Part shown: in pieces, positions 30,697-39,473 of the stretch
How the letters are laid out: each line of letters begins with the position of its first letter
Position numbering within the stretch: the stretch's first letter is position 1
From: Aeromicrobium camelliae
Lineage (GTDB): Bacteria; Actinomycetota; Actinomycetes; Propionibacteriales; Nocardioidaceae
Assembly (NCBI RefSeq): GCF_003850045.1
Contig: NZ_RQJX01000010.1
Location: 44,106 to 108,105, forward strand
Length of the DNA: 64,000 nt
Reading direction: 5' to 3'
Notes under the pieces: model-generated
Told to the model about the DNA's origin: nothing
What the model saw: the letters and a program-made list of their open reading frames with translations, nothing else
Database searches by the model: none
Program-made: the position numbers and the translations under genes

Positions 30697-32107
30697 ACCG
30701 CACGACGAGACCGACCTGCCGCTGGGGCCCCCGGAGGCCTCCGGTACCCCCGCGGTGCCCGAGGGCGCCCAGACCGAGGGTCGCCGGACCCACCCGCTGA
30801 CGGCGGTCGTCCAAGGCGGCCTGTGGGCCGCAGGCGGCGCGATCGGCCTGTTCAACGCCTTCTTCAACGGCGAGGGGTTCGGTGTCGTCCGCGGCCTGCT
30901 GAGCCTGGCGGCCGCGGTCGTCGGCGGCCTCGTCATCGGACTCGTAGCCGGTTACCTGCGCTGGCGCTTCACCCGCTATTTCATCGACGGCATGGAGGCA
31001 CGGATCGAGTCGGGGGTCGTGTTCCGCACGTCGCGCCGCATCCCCTACGAGCGCCTGCAGTCGGTCGACATCGACGAACCGTTCCTCGCGCGTCTCTTCG
31101 GCCTCGCCGAGCTGCACATGGAGATGGCCGGCGGCAGCGAGTCGCGCACCACCTTGCGGTTCCTGCGGCTCGACGAAGCCCGTCAACTGCGCCGCGTCCT
31201 GCTGTCGCGGGCCCACGGCACCGACGTGCACGAGGGCCAGCCGATCGCCGAGGAGCAACGCACGGTCATCGCCGTGGTCTCCCCCGATCGCATCATCGTC
31301 GGCACGCTGCTCTCGCTCGATTTCCTCATCTCCGCCGGCGCCGTCGTCCTGCTACTGGCGGCCGGCTTCATCATCCCCGACGCGTGGGCGCTGCTCGGCG
31401 GCATCATCCCGGCGGGCTTCTGGGTGGTGCAGATCGTCGGCACGCGCGTCATCGCGCAGTGGAACTTCACCCTGTCGCGCGGCGCGCGCGGCCTGCGGAT
31501 CGAACGGGGGCTGCTGTCCCGCAGTTCCCAGACGATCCCCTTCGAACGCGTCCAGGGCATCGCCGTCGTCGAACCCTTCCTGTGGCGCAAGATCGGGTGG
31601 CAACGGCTGTCCGTCGACGTCGCCGGATACGGGGTGTCCTCGGAGGAGGAGAGCGGAGTCTCCGACACGACGCTGCTCCCGATCGCCGACCCCCAGCTCG
31701 CCCGCGCCGTCGCCGAGGAGCTCATCCCGCTGTCGGACCCCGACGCGGTCCTACGCGTTCCGGCCTCGCCCCGCTCGTGGCTGTTCGCGCCGATCGGATG
31801 GCGGTTCCGATGGGTCGGCGCCACACCGCGGACCTTCCTCGCCCAGGAGGGGTGGATTCAGCGCACGACCGATCTCGTGCCGCACCACAAGACGCAGTCC
31901 GTGGCGTTGCGCCAGGGCCCGCTCCAGCGCTGGCGCAATGTGGCCAGCGTCGAGGTCCACACCCCGCCCGGTCCCGTGGACGCCGTCGGCGAACATCTCG
32001 AGGCGCCGACCGCGCGTGCGGTCGCACTCGAGCAGCTCGACCGCGCCCGCGATCTCCCGCCACCGTCGGCCGCCTCCGCGCCCCCGGTCGTGACCGACGA
32101 GCACTGA
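30689..32107 (+). CDS. Membrane protein with repeated PH domains (YdbT-like)
   Basis: A 472-residue protein. A hydrophilic Pro/Glu-rich N-terminus (1-35) precedes two transmembrane pairs (about 45-90 and 205-255). Three bPH2-type segments follow the pattern RRIPYERLQSVDIDEPFLARLFGL, SQTIPFERVQGIAVVEPFLW and TDLVPHHKTQSVALRQGPLQ. GTG start at 30689 inside the end of the preceding gene. The pair probably forms one membrane complex. Confidence 0.87.
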   Translation: MSEPHDETDLPLGPPEASGTPAVPEGAQTEGRRTHPLTAVVQGGLWAAGGAIGLFNAFFNGEGFGVVRGLLSLAAAVVGGLVIGLVAGYLRWRFTRYFIDGMEARIESGVVFRTSRRIPYERLQSVDIDEPFLARLFGLAELHMEMAGGSESRTTLRFLRLDEARQLRRVLLSRAHGTDVHEGQPIAEEQRTVIAVVSPDRIIVGTLLSLDFLISAGAVVLLLAAGFIIPDAWALLGGIIPAGFWVVQIVGTRVIAQWNFTLSRGARGLRIERGLLSRSSQTIPFERVQGIAVVEPFLWRKIGWQRLSVDVAGYGVSSEEESGVSDTTLLPIADPQLARAVAEELIPLSDPDAVLRVPASPRSWLFAPIGWRFRWVGATPRTFLAQEGWIQRTTDLVPHHKTQSVALRQGPLQRWRNVASVEVHTPPGPVDAVGEHLEAPTARAVALEQLDRARDLPPPSAASAPPVVTDEH

Positions 32108-32123
32108 GGACTCAGGCGAGGCG

Positions 32124-33269
32124 TCACCCGCCGCTGGTGGCGTCCTCGGCGGCGGCGTCGACGCTGCCCACGAGCTCGCGCGAGTCGAGCCACCCTTCGG
32201 GCAGGTGCACCTTCTTGGGAGACCCCTGCCGGCCCCGCGGATTGCCCAGTTCCGACACCGGGTACGGCTCGGTCGGATCGAGCTCGGCGAGCAGCGCGTC
32301 CAACGCAGCGTAGGACGACACCTTGCCGAGGCTCTCGCGCACGCGGCTGCCGGCACGGAAGCCCTTGAGATACCAGGCCACGTGCTTGCGGAACTCGACG
32401 CAGCCGCGCTCCTCGCCCAGCCAGTCCCCCAGCAATTCGGCATGGCGGCGCATGACCTGCATGACCTCGCCCAGCGTGGGCAGCTCCTGCACCGTCTCTC
32501 CAGCGAAAGCGGCGGCGAGGTCGCGGAACAGCCAGGGCCGGCCGAGGCACCCGCGCCCGACGACGACGCCGTCGCAACCGGTCTGCGCCACCATGGCGAT
32601 GGCGTCGGACGCCTCCCAGATGTCGCCGTTACCGAGCACCGGGATGGAAGTGACGGCGGCCTTCAGCTCACCGATGGCCGACCAGTCGGCCCGCCCGGAG
32701 TAGTGCTGCGCGGCCGTACGTCCGTGCAAGGCGATCGCCGCGGCGCCCGTGTCCTCGGCGATGCGGCCGGCGTCGAGGGAGGTGAGGTGGTCGTCGTCGA
32801 TGCCCTTGCGGGTCTTCATCGTGACCGGCACGCCGTACGGTGCCGCGGCGCTGACCGCCTCGGTGAGGATCTGGCCGAGGAGCGTGGCCTTCCACGGCAA
32901 CGCCGCTCCCCCGCCCTTGCGGGTCACCTTGGGGACCGGGCATCCGAAGTTGAGGTCGACGTGGTCCACCCCGTGCTGATCGCAGAGGATGCGGACGGCC
33001 TCACCGACCGTGCGCGGATCCACGCCGTAGAGCTGCACCGACCGGACCTTCTCGTTCGGCGCGAACGTCAGCATCGACAGGCTGGTGCGGTCGCCCTCGA
33101 CGATGCCGCGGGAGGTGATCATCTCGCAGACGTAGAGCCCCGCCCCCTGCTCCGCGCACAGCTGGCGGAACGCGGCGTTGGTGACACCGGCCATCGGAGC
33201 GAGCACGACGGGCGTGTCGACCTCGACATCGCCGAGCACGAGCCGGTCGGGAAGGGTGGCGGTGGGCAT
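32124..33269 (-). CDS. dusB: tRNA-dihydrouridine synthase DusB
   Basis: A 381-residue FMN flavoenzyme that reduces uridines in the tRNA D-loop with NADPH. TIM-barrel features: VLAPMAGVTNAAFRQL, then the catalytic Cys in NFGCPVPKVTRKGGGAAL, TMKTRKGIDDDH, and HGRTAAQHYSGRADW. ATG at 33269 fits the family start. It is convergent with the PH-domain operon (16-bp gap). In related actinobacteria dusB is often near glyS; here a 24-kb block separates them. Confidence 0.95.
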   Translation of the reverse strand: MPTATLPDRLVLGDVEVDTPVVLAPMAGVTNAAFRQLCAEQGAGLYVCEMITSRGIVEGDRTSLSMLTFAPNEKVRSVQLYGVDPRTVGEAVRILCDQHGVDHVDLNFGCPVPKVTRKGGGAALPWKATLLGQILTEAVSAAAPYGVPVTMKTRKGIDDDHLTSLDAGRIAEDTGAAAIALHGRTAAQHYSGRADWSAIGELKAAVTSIPVLGNGDIWEASDAIAMVAQTGCDGVVVGRGCLGRPWLFRDLAAAFAGETVQELPTLGEVMQVMRRHAELLGDWLGEERGCVEFRKHVAWYLKGFRAGSRVRESLGKVSSYAALDALLAELDPTEPYPVSELGNPRGRQGSPKKVHLPEGWLDSRELVGSVDAAAEDATSGG

Positions 33270-33301
33270 GGGATCCAGTGTCGCAAGAGCAGACAACGGC
33301 G

Positions 33302-33334
33302 ACGGCCGCGACCCTCGCCGAGGGTCGCGGCCGT
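33302..33334 (-). terminator. Hairpin terminator of the sugar-type ABC operon
   Basis: A perfect inverted repeat (ACGGCCGCGACCCT pairing with AGGGTCGCGGCCGT) about 16 nt after the permease stop and 33 nt before the dusB start. It ends the transporter operon and marks one edge of the accessory block. Confidence 0.7.
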
Positions 33335-33349
33335 GATCAGGGCCTCCGC

Positions 33350-34324
33350 TCAGCGGCGGCGGCCGCCGATCGCGGACAACCCGACCGCCGCGAGGATGAT
33401 GACGCCGGTCGCCAGATCCTTGAGCTGCGGGTTGAGGTTCATGATGTCGAACCCGTTGCCGATGAGGGCGATGAGGAACACACCGGCGACCGAACGCCAG
33501 ACGGCGCCGATGCCGCCGTTGATGCTCGTTCCGCCCAGGATGATGGCGGCGATCGCGTCGAGCTCCATACCCAGGCCCACCTGCGGCTGACCGCTCGCGA
33601 TACGCGACACGCCGATCGCTGCCGCGAGTCCGGCCGCCAGACCGCTCAGCGCGAACACCGAGAGCCGGAGCCGGGAGACCCGCACGCCGGACAGCTCAGC
33701 GGCGTGCTGGTTGCCGCCGACGGCGAAGACATGACGCCCGAAGACGGTCCCGTTCAGCAGGAACCACAACAGAGCCACGAACACGATCATCACGATGACG
33801 GCGTAGAACACGATCCCGATCCGGCCGCGGCCCAGTTCGCTGAACCCGTCGACCGAGACGGTGATGAGCGAGCCCTTCGTGATGAGCACGGCGATCGCGC
33901 TGAACACCATGCTGGTCGCCAGCGTCGCCAGGAACGAATGCACCTTCAGCGTCGTGACGGCGACGCCGTTGAGCAGACCGAGCAGGAGACCGCACAGCGG
34001 AGCGGTGGCCAGGGCGAGCCAGGGGTTCTGGGTCTCCACCGCGACGTAGGCCGCGACCACCGCGCCGACGCTGAAGATCGCGCCGGTCGAGAGGTCGAAG
34101 TTGCCCGAGATGATGACGAACGTGCCGGCCGCCGCGATGATCGCGAGCGGCACGTTCTGGTTGACGATGTTCATGAGGTTGGCCGCCGAGAAGAACGACG
34201 GCGACACCACCGCCAGCACCACGACGAGCACTGCGATGAGCAGTAGGACGGCGTAGTCGCGGATGAACAGCAGGGCGTCGCGACCGCTGAAGGCACGCGA
34301 CGACGGAGCGGTTGTGGTTGCCAT
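33350..34324 (-). CDS. ABC transporter permease, RbsC/BPD_transp_2 family
   Basis: A 324-residue polytopic permease of the ribose/xylose/AI-2 type, about 8-10 transmembrane helices. Typical segments: FVIISGNFDLSTGAIFSVGA and GMELDAIAAIILGGTSINGGIGAVWRSVAG. It forms the membrane pore with the double ATPase 4 nt upstream and the lipoprotein at 35866-36870. The family imports sugars, polyols and occasionally other small solutes; the substrate here is unknown. Confidence 0.9.
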   Translation of the reverse strand: MATTTAPSSRAFSGRDALLFIRDYAVLLLIAVLVVVLAVVSPSFFSAANLMNIVNQNVPLAIIAAAGTFVIISGNFDLSTGAIFSVGAVVAAYVAVETQNPWLALATAPLCGLLLGLLNGVAVTTLKVHSFLATLATSMVFSAIAVLITKGSLITVSVDGFSELGRGRIGIVFYAVIVMIVFVALLWFLLNGTVFGRHVFAVGGNQHAAELSGVRVSRLRLSVFALSGLAAGLAAAIGVSRIASGQPQVGLGMELDAIAAIILGGTSINGGIGAVWRSVAGVFLIALIGNGFDIMNLNPQLKDLATGVIILAAVGLSAIGGRRR

Positions 34325-34328
34325 GGTC

Positions 34329-35873
34329 TTACTCCTCGTCCTCGACGGAGAACAACGTCCTCACGATTTCGTCGGTCGACACGGCGTCCGGGTCGACTTC
34401 TGCGACAGTGCGGCCGCCGCTCACCAAGTACGCCCTGTGGGCGAGACCGAGCACTTCCTCGTGCTCGCTCGAGATCACCAGGACGGCCATCCCTCGAGCC
34501 GCCATGTCCGCGATCGCGCGGTAGATCGTGCGCTTCGCTCCCACGTCGACACCGCGCGTCGGCTCGTCGAGGATCATCAGCGTGGGCTCGCCGAGCAGCC
34601 AGCGTCCCAGCAGAGCCTTCTGCTGGTTGCCGCCGGAGAACCCGCCGACAGGCAACTCGATCGCCAGGGGCCGCATCTCCAGGTCCTCCATCGTGCGGCG
34701 CACGACGTCCTTCTCGGAGCGACTCGACAAGGCGCCCGTCGAGGAGAAACGGTCCAGATGAGCGAGCGAGACGTTCTCGCGGACCGAGCGGTCCAGGACG
34801 AGGCCGTCGTGGTGGCGGCTCTCCGGCACGAACGCCATGCCCGCGCCGACCGCGTCGGAGATCGACCAGCGCTGCGGTAGCTCGCGTCCGTCGAACCACA
34901 CCGATCCGCCGGTGCGGGCGTCCGCTCCGAACAGGGCACGCGCCAGTTCCGAGCGGCCGCTGCCCACCAGTCCGAGGAGACCGACGATCTCACCGGGCCG
35001 GATCGTGAGGCTCGCGTCCACCACTCCGGTGTCGGTGGCGAGCGATTCGACGCGCAACACCGGCTCGACGGCTTCGGGGCGTGGCGCTTTGGGTGGGAAC
35101 ACCGACTCGAGCTTGCGCCCCAGCATCGCCTCGATCATGTCCTCTTTCGACATGCCGGCCACCGGACGGGACAGGATCCGCACGCCGTCGCGCAATACGG
35201 TGACCTGATCGCTGACCTCGAGCACAGCATCGAGGAAGTGCGAGACATAGACGACGGCACAGCCCTGCGCACACAGTGCGGCGATGACGTCGTGAAGACG
35301 GGCCGTCTCCTGCGCCGACAGCGAGGACGTCGGCTCGTCCATGACGATCACCTTGGCGTCACGCGCCAGCGCCCGGAGGATCTCGACTTTCTGCTGATCG
35401 GCGATGCTGAGCTCGGCGACCACGGCGCTTCCGTCGAGCCCGAACCCCACTCGAGCATCGAGCGCGCGGTAACGCGAGGCGAGGCTCCCGCGGAGCATGC
35501 CCCAGCGGTGCTCCTCGATGCCGAGAAAGACGTTCTGAGCGACGGTGAGCTCAGGAACCAGCGCGAGTTCCTGAGCGATCATCGCGACCCCGGCCGACTG
35601 CGCCCGGGCAGGGTCCCAGCGGTCGACGTGCTGGCCACGGACCCAGACCTCTCCTGCGTCCGGCGTGTAGATGCCGGCGACCACTTTTCCCAGCGTGGAC
35701 TTTCCCGCACCATTCTCACCGACGAAGGCGTGCACTTCGCCTGGGCGGAGGACGACACTCACATCATCGAGAGCGAGCGTGCCCCCGAAACGCTTGGAGA
35801 CGCCTCGTACCTCGACCAAGGCGGCCGGGCCCTCCGTGGAGGGCCCGGCCGTCGGCTGGACTTGCTCAGCCAT
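34329..35873 (-). CDS. ABC transporter, double ATPase subunit, RbsA/MglA family
   Basis: About 514 residues with two tandem ATPase domains. The first has GENGAGKSTL, the altered signature LSIADQQKVEI and VIVMDEPTSSLS. The second has GLVGSGRSELAR, GGNQQKALLGRWL and LMILDEPTRGVDV, the usual asymmetric pattern of sugar importers. ATG 35873 overlaps the binding-protein stop by 8 nt. An alternative TTG at 35819 lies just past a strong hairpin (35823-35850) that folds over the first codons. Confidence 0.9.
   Translation of the reverse strand: MAEQVQPTAGPSTEGPAALVEVRGVSKRFGGTLALDDVSVVLRPGEVHAFVGENGAGKSTLGKVVAGIYTPDAGEVWVRGQHVDRWDPARAQSAGVAMIAQELALVPELTVAQNVFLGIEEHRWGMLRGSLASRYRALDARVGFGLDGSAVVAELSIADQQKVEILRALARDAKVIVMDEPTSSLSAQETARLHDVIAALCAQGCAVVYVSHFLDAVLEVSDQVTVLRDGVRILSRPVAGMSKEDMIEAMLGRKLESVFPPKAPRPEAVEPVLRVESLATDTGVVDASLTIRPGEIVGLLGLVGSGRSELARALFGADARTGGSVWFDGRELPQRWSISDAVGAGMAFVPESRHHDGLVLDRSVRENVSLAHLDRFSSTGALSSRSEKDVVRRTMEDLEMRPLAIELPVGGFSGGNQQKALLGRWLLGEPTLMILDEPTRGVDVGAKRTIYRAIADMAARGMAVLVISSEHEEVLGLAHRAYLVSGGRTVAEVDPDAVSTDEIVRTLFSVEDEE
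35823..35850 (-). promoter_or_regulatory. Strong hairpin between binding protein and ATPase genes
   Basis: A perfect 13-bp inverted repeat, GGCCGGGCCCTCC and its complement, with only GT between. It begins 16 nt after the binding-protein stop and lies inside the N-terminal codons of the ATPase gene. Such stems downstream of binding-protein genes protect the 5' message and lower downstream expression, as in malE-malF. Confidence 0.55.
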
Positions 35874-36870
35874 TCCACTCGCCGACGAAGTCACCGAGCG
35901 TCTCCTTGGTCGCGTACGGTTCGGTGCCGCCGACCTCGTCGGCGTTGACGTAGCTTTCCACGTCGCGTCCCTCGAGCGCGTTGAGGACCTGCTCCATCGC
36001 GGCGCTGCCCATGCTCACCGGGAAGTTGAGGTAGTCAGCCGCCCACCGTCCGGACTTGACGTTCTCGACCGCTTCCTTCGTGCCGCCGCCGCCGGTGATG
36101 AACACACTGGAGGGGTCAATGCCCGCGTCCTCGATTGCGAGCGTCGCGCCCAGGGCGTCCTGGTCGGCGTTCGAGAGCAGCACGTTGAAATCGCTGTTGG
36201 ACTGCAGGACGTTGGCCATCGAGGTCATCGCCTTGTCGCGGTCGTACCCGCCCTCGACGGTCGCCACGACCTGGATGTTGTCGTTTCCGGCGAAGGCCTT
36301 CTCGTAGGCCTCACGACGCGCCGTGTCGAGCGGCGTGTCCAGCTGACCCAGCATCAGTACGACCTTGCACGGATCGATCTCGGCGCAGTAGTCCACGACC
36401 TGCTCGGCCTGCTTGGTCGCCGCGTCGACCGGAGGAACCGCCACGGTGGTGGTGACGCCCTCGACCTGCGGCTCCATCTCGTTGATGTCCGGACCGATCG
36501 GCGCGAGCACGGTGGCGACCGGCATGTCGTTGGGCAGCGGGAACGCCGCAGCGAGGCTGGGTCCGTCGTTCGGAACGACGATGACGCCGTCGTACTGACC
36601 CGTCGTGGTCGCGTTCTGCAACTGTGACAGCTGCGTGTTGGCGTCGAACTGGCCGTCGAGGATCTTCACCGAGACATCGACGTCGGCGTCCTCCGCGGCC
36701 TGCTTGATGCCCTCGTAGACGGCCTGGCTGTAGCCGTTCTGGCTCGAGGCGGCGAGGAATGCGATCTGGTACCCGTCGGACGACCCCCCGCCGTCGGCCC
36801 CACAAGCGCTCAGAGTGAGTGTCGCTACCAAGGCGGACGCCCCGAGGACCATGCTGTGCGGTCTGCGCAT
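35866..36870 (-). CDS. Sugar-type substrate-binding lipoprotein (Peripla_BP_4)
   Basis: A 334-residue lipoprotein. The signal peptide ends TLSAC with lipidated Cys23, followed by a Gly/Ser linker and a type 1 periplasmic-binding fold (YQIAFLAASSQNGYSQAVYEG..., residues 33-325). Acidic and aromatic residues in NGYSQ and NADQDALG line the expected ligand cleft. It leads the binding protein-ATPase-permease operon. A TGTGACATATTAC element 47 bp upstream ties it to the hydroxyproline island. The ligand may therefore be a hydroxyproline derivative rather than a sugar; this is inference. Confidence 0.9.
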   Translation of the reverse strand: MRRPHSMVLGASALVATLTLSACGADGGGSSDGYQIAFLAASSQNGYSQAVYEGIKQAAEDADVDVSVKILDGQFDANTQLSQLQNATTTGQYDGVIVVPNDGPSLAAAFPLPNDMPVATVLAPIGPDINEMEPQVEGVTTTVAVPPVDAATKQAEQVVDYCAEIDPCKVVLMLGQLDTPLDTARREAYEKAFAGNDNIQVVATVEGGYDRDKAMTSMANVLQSNSDFNVLLSNADQDALGATLAIEDAGIDPSSVFITGGGGTKEAVENVKSGRWAADYLNFPVSMGSAAMEQVLNALEGRDVESYVNADEVGGTEPYATKETLGDFVGEWNG

Positions 36871-36916
36871 AGTGCTTTCTGTACCTTCCGTGTGGCGTGG
36901 GCCTCACCCACTGGTG

Positions 36917-36929
36917 TGTGACATATTAC
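36917..36929 (-). promoter_or_regulatory. Island operator, site A
   Basis: Exact TGTGACATATTAC (plus-strand reading) 47 bp upstream of the binding-protein start. Identical to site B and within one or two bases of sites C, D and E. Probable target of the GntR/FCD regulator encoded at 56769-57455. Confidence 0.65.
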
Positions 36930-36979
36930 CTACGACACGTCATCGCACCACCACTTTCGTGTTAAATCCTCGTTGCTCC

Positions 36980-37321
36980 TCAGGCATCGCGGCCGATACT
37001 GCCGTCCTCGTTCTTCACGACCCGCTGACGCACCTCATAGCGCCGGGCAGCGCCCACGGGTCCCACCAACTCGGGCAGGCCGGGGGCGACCGCGGCCCGG
37101 CGCGGGTGGTCGAGCCACTCCTGGTACGCGGCCTCGTCGGGCCACAGGGCGGTCACGACGACCTCGGGCCGATCGGCGTCGTCGATCCCGACCGCGAGCT
37201 CGGAGGCGAGGGCGCGGGTCTGCTCGAGCGAATAGGCCAGCACGTCGCCGGCGGCGTAGATCTTCTCAATCTCGGCGATGGCCTCCGGCGCCGGCCGGAA
37301 GGTCAAGATGGTGCGGATCAT
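36980..37321 (-). CDS. Small ABM/Dabb-like domain protein
   Basis: A 113-residue protein resembling the antibiotic-biosynthesis-monooxygenase fold (dimeric alpha-beta barrel): MIRTILTFRPAPEAIAEIEK and VVVTALWPDEAAYQEWLDHP. Members include heme oxygenases, quinol monooxygenases and small isomerases. No function can be assigned. It lies between the importer genes and hyuA, with site A downstream and site B upstream of it, so it is probably part of the regulon. Confidence 0.75.
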   Translation of the reverse strand: MIRTILTFRPAPEAIAEIEKIYAAGDVLAYSLEQTRALASELAVGIDDADRPEVVVTALWPDEAAYQEWLDHPRRAAVAPGLPELVGPVGAARRYEVRQRVVKNEDGSIGRDA

Positions 37322-37386
37322 GCGGGCTCCTCATGTGACAGTCGTGTAAAAAACCGTGCTTCGGGTCTCGCCACGGCTTAGTGCGG

Positions 37387-37399
37387 TGTGACATATTAC
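37387..37399 (+). promoter_or_regulatory. Island operator, site B
   Basis: Exact TGTGACATATTAC, 31 bp upstream of the hyuA ATG and 65 bp from the divergent ABM-like gene. It can control both directions. Same element as sites A, C, D and E. Confidence 0.65.
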
Positions 37400-37430
37400 T
37401 CACATCGTGACCACCGACCGGGAGAGGAAC

Positions 37431-39473
37431 ATGTCCCCGAGTACCCGCATCTCCATCGACGTCGGCGGGACCTTCACCGACGTCGTCAAACTGGATCCCA
37501 CCACGGGAGTCCTGCGATTCGAGAAGGTTCCCACCACCCCGCGTGACCCGAAGCGCGGCGTCCTCGACGCCTTCGTCAAGGCCGAGGCCCCGCTTCACGA
37601 GGTGGCCTCGTTCAACCACGGAACCACGCTCGGACTCAACTCCCTGCTGACCCGCACTGGTGCTCGGGTGGCGATCATCGGCACGCGCGGTTTCCGGGAC
37701 GTCTACCTGCTCGGGCGCACGGATCGCCGGGCGATGTACGACATCACCTATCGCAAGCCGGCTCCGCTCGTCCGCCGTCGCGACACCTTCGAGGTCACCG
37801 AGCGGACCCTCTACGACGGGTCCGTCAAGACCACGCTCGACGTCGCCGACGCCGAACGCGTCGCCCGCGAGATCGCCGAGGGCGGTTATGAGGCCGTCGC
37901 CGTCGGGTTCCTGCACGCCTACGCGAATCCCGCCAACGAGATCGCCATGGGCGAGGTCCTCGCCCGCGTGGCGCCCGACGTCGAGGTGACGCTGTCGCAC
38001 GAGCTCTCCCGCGAGTACCGCGAGTACGAGCGCACCAGCACCGCGGTCCTCGACGCCTACATCAAGCCGATCGTTCGCAACTACCTGCGTGAGCTCTCCG
38101 ACGAACTGGCCGGCGGCGATTTCGACGGCCGCTTCCTGATGTCGCGCTCCGGCGGCGGGGCGATGACCGCGCAGGCTGCGGCGGAACAGCCGGTCAACCT
38201 GATCCTGTCCGGTCCCGCCGGCGGCGTCGTGGGCGCCGCTGCGCTCTCGCACGAACTCGGCGAGCCCAACATCATCACCATCGACATGGGCGGCACGAGC
38301 CTCGACGCCTCGCTCGTCCTCGACCACGAGCCGGTCATGTACCAGGGGGCGGAGTTCGAGGGTCTCCCGATCAACACCCCCTCGCTCTACATCCACACGA
38401 TCGGCGCCGGCGGCGGTTCGATCATCTCGCTCGATGAAGCCGGCGCCCTTCAGGTCGGCCCGCAGAGCGCAGGGGCGGATCCGGGACCGGCCGCCTACGC
38501 CCGCGGCGGTTCCGAACCCACCTTCACCGACGCCGCCGTGGCGCTCGGCTACCTCGGTGCCGACGTCGCCCTCGGTGGCGACCTCCAGCTCGACGAGCAG
38601 CTCGCCGACAAGGCACTGGCGACGGTGGCCGAGCGGCTCGGTATGGGGGTCGAGGAACTGGCGCGCGGCGCAGTCCAGATCGCCAACATGAAGATCGTGG
38701 GCGCCGTCCGCGCGATCACCGTCGAACTCGGCCGTGATCCGCAGGACTTCGCGCTCATGTCCTTCGGTGGTGGCGGAGGCCTCGTTGCCGTCGACGTCGC
38801 CCGCGAACTCAACATCCCGCGCGTCATCGTGCCGCCGGGCCAGGGCGCGTTCTCGGCGCTGGGCATGCTGATGGCAGACGTGCAGCACGACTTCGCGCGG
38901 ACCTCCGTGCGGCCGCTGCGCGAGGTCGACCCCGCGTTCTTCGCCGACGCGTTCGGTGCCATGGAGGTCGAGGCCGCCGAGGCGCTCGACCGGGAGGGCT
39001 TCGGCCCGACGCACCGCACCTATCAGCGCACCGTGGACGTGCGCTATGCCGGCCAGGAGCACTCCGCCACCGTCGTCTACCCCGAGGACGCGGCGGACGT
39101 CATCGCGGCCATCGAGGAGGAGTTCGCGGTGCTGCACCACCGCCTCTACGGCCACACGATGAGCGATCCGGTCGAGATCACCACCCTGCGGCTCAAGGCC
39201 ACCGGCGTCGTGGAGAAGCCGTCGTGGCCGCGGATGGCTCAGCGCTCGGAGGGCGCACCGGAACCCATCAGCCGTCGCGACGTCCACACGACCGGCGTTC
39301 CGAGCGAGTACCGGGTCTTCAGCCGCGAGTCGCTGCTCGCCGGAGACGAGATCGCCGGACCTGCCGTCATCGCCGAGCACACCGCGACCACCGTCATGCA
39401 CGAGGGTGATCGCCTCGTGGTCGGTCCGCTCGGTGAGCTCGTCATTCACATCAAGGCCGAAGGAGAGAACTGA
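37431..39473 (+). CDS. hyuA: Hydantoinase/oxoprolinase A-type ATPase subunit (HyuA)
   Basis: A 680-residue HyuA protein: N-terminal hydantoinase A domain with the ASKHA phosphate-binding motif IDVGGTFTDVV at about residues 7-17, and a second domain with NIITIDMGGTSLDASL. HyuAB enzymes use ATP to open cyclic amides (N-methylhydantoin, 5-oxoproline) or carboxylate ketones. ATG 37431 has GGAGAGG upstream; a GTG at 37407 is less likely. It overlaps hyuB by one base (TGATG). The substrate is not known. Confidence 0.92.
   Translation: MSPSTRISIDVGGTFTDVVKLDPTTGVLRFEKVPTTPRDPKRGVLDAFVKAEAPLHEVASFNHGTTLGLNSLLTRTGARVAIIGTRGFRDVYLLGRTDRRAMYDITYRKPAPLVRRRDTFEVTERTLYDGSVKTTLDVADAERVAREIAEGGYEAVAVGFLHAYANPANEIAMGEVLARVAPDVEVTLSHELSREYREYERTSTAVLDAYIKPIVRNYLRELSDELAGGDFDGRFLMSRSGGGAMTAQAAAEQPVNLILSGPAGGVVGAAALSHELGEPNIITIDMGGTSLDASLVLDHEPVMYQGAEFEGLPINTPSLYIHTIGAGGGSIISLDEAGALQVGPQSAGADPGPAAYARGGSEPTFTDAAVALGYLGADVALGGDLQLDEQLADKALATVAERLGMGVEELARGAVQIANMKIVGAVRAITVELGRDPQDFALMSFGGGGGLVAVDVARELNIPRVIVPPGQGAFSALGMLMADVQHDFARTSVRPLREVDPAFFADAFGAMEVEAAEALDREGFGPTHRTYQRTVDVRYAGQEHSATVVYPEDAADVIAAIEEEFAVLHHRLYGHTMSDPVEITTLRLKATGVVEKPSWPRMAQRSEGAPEPISRRDVHTTGVPSEYRVFSRESLLAGDEIAGPAVIAEHTATTVMHEGDRLVVGPLGELVIHIKAEGEN

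Noticed and set aside
36917..37399. CRP/FNR sites (TGTGA-n6-TCACA) suggested by the TGTGAC half
   Set aside because: The second half TCACA is missing in all five copies, whereas the full 13-bp TGTGACATATTAC is kept. A GntR-type operator fits better.
37266..39449. Long minus-strand open frame opposite hyuA
   Set aside because: Same shadow effect; the plus strand encodes an intact HyuA with family motifs and a good ribosome binding site.
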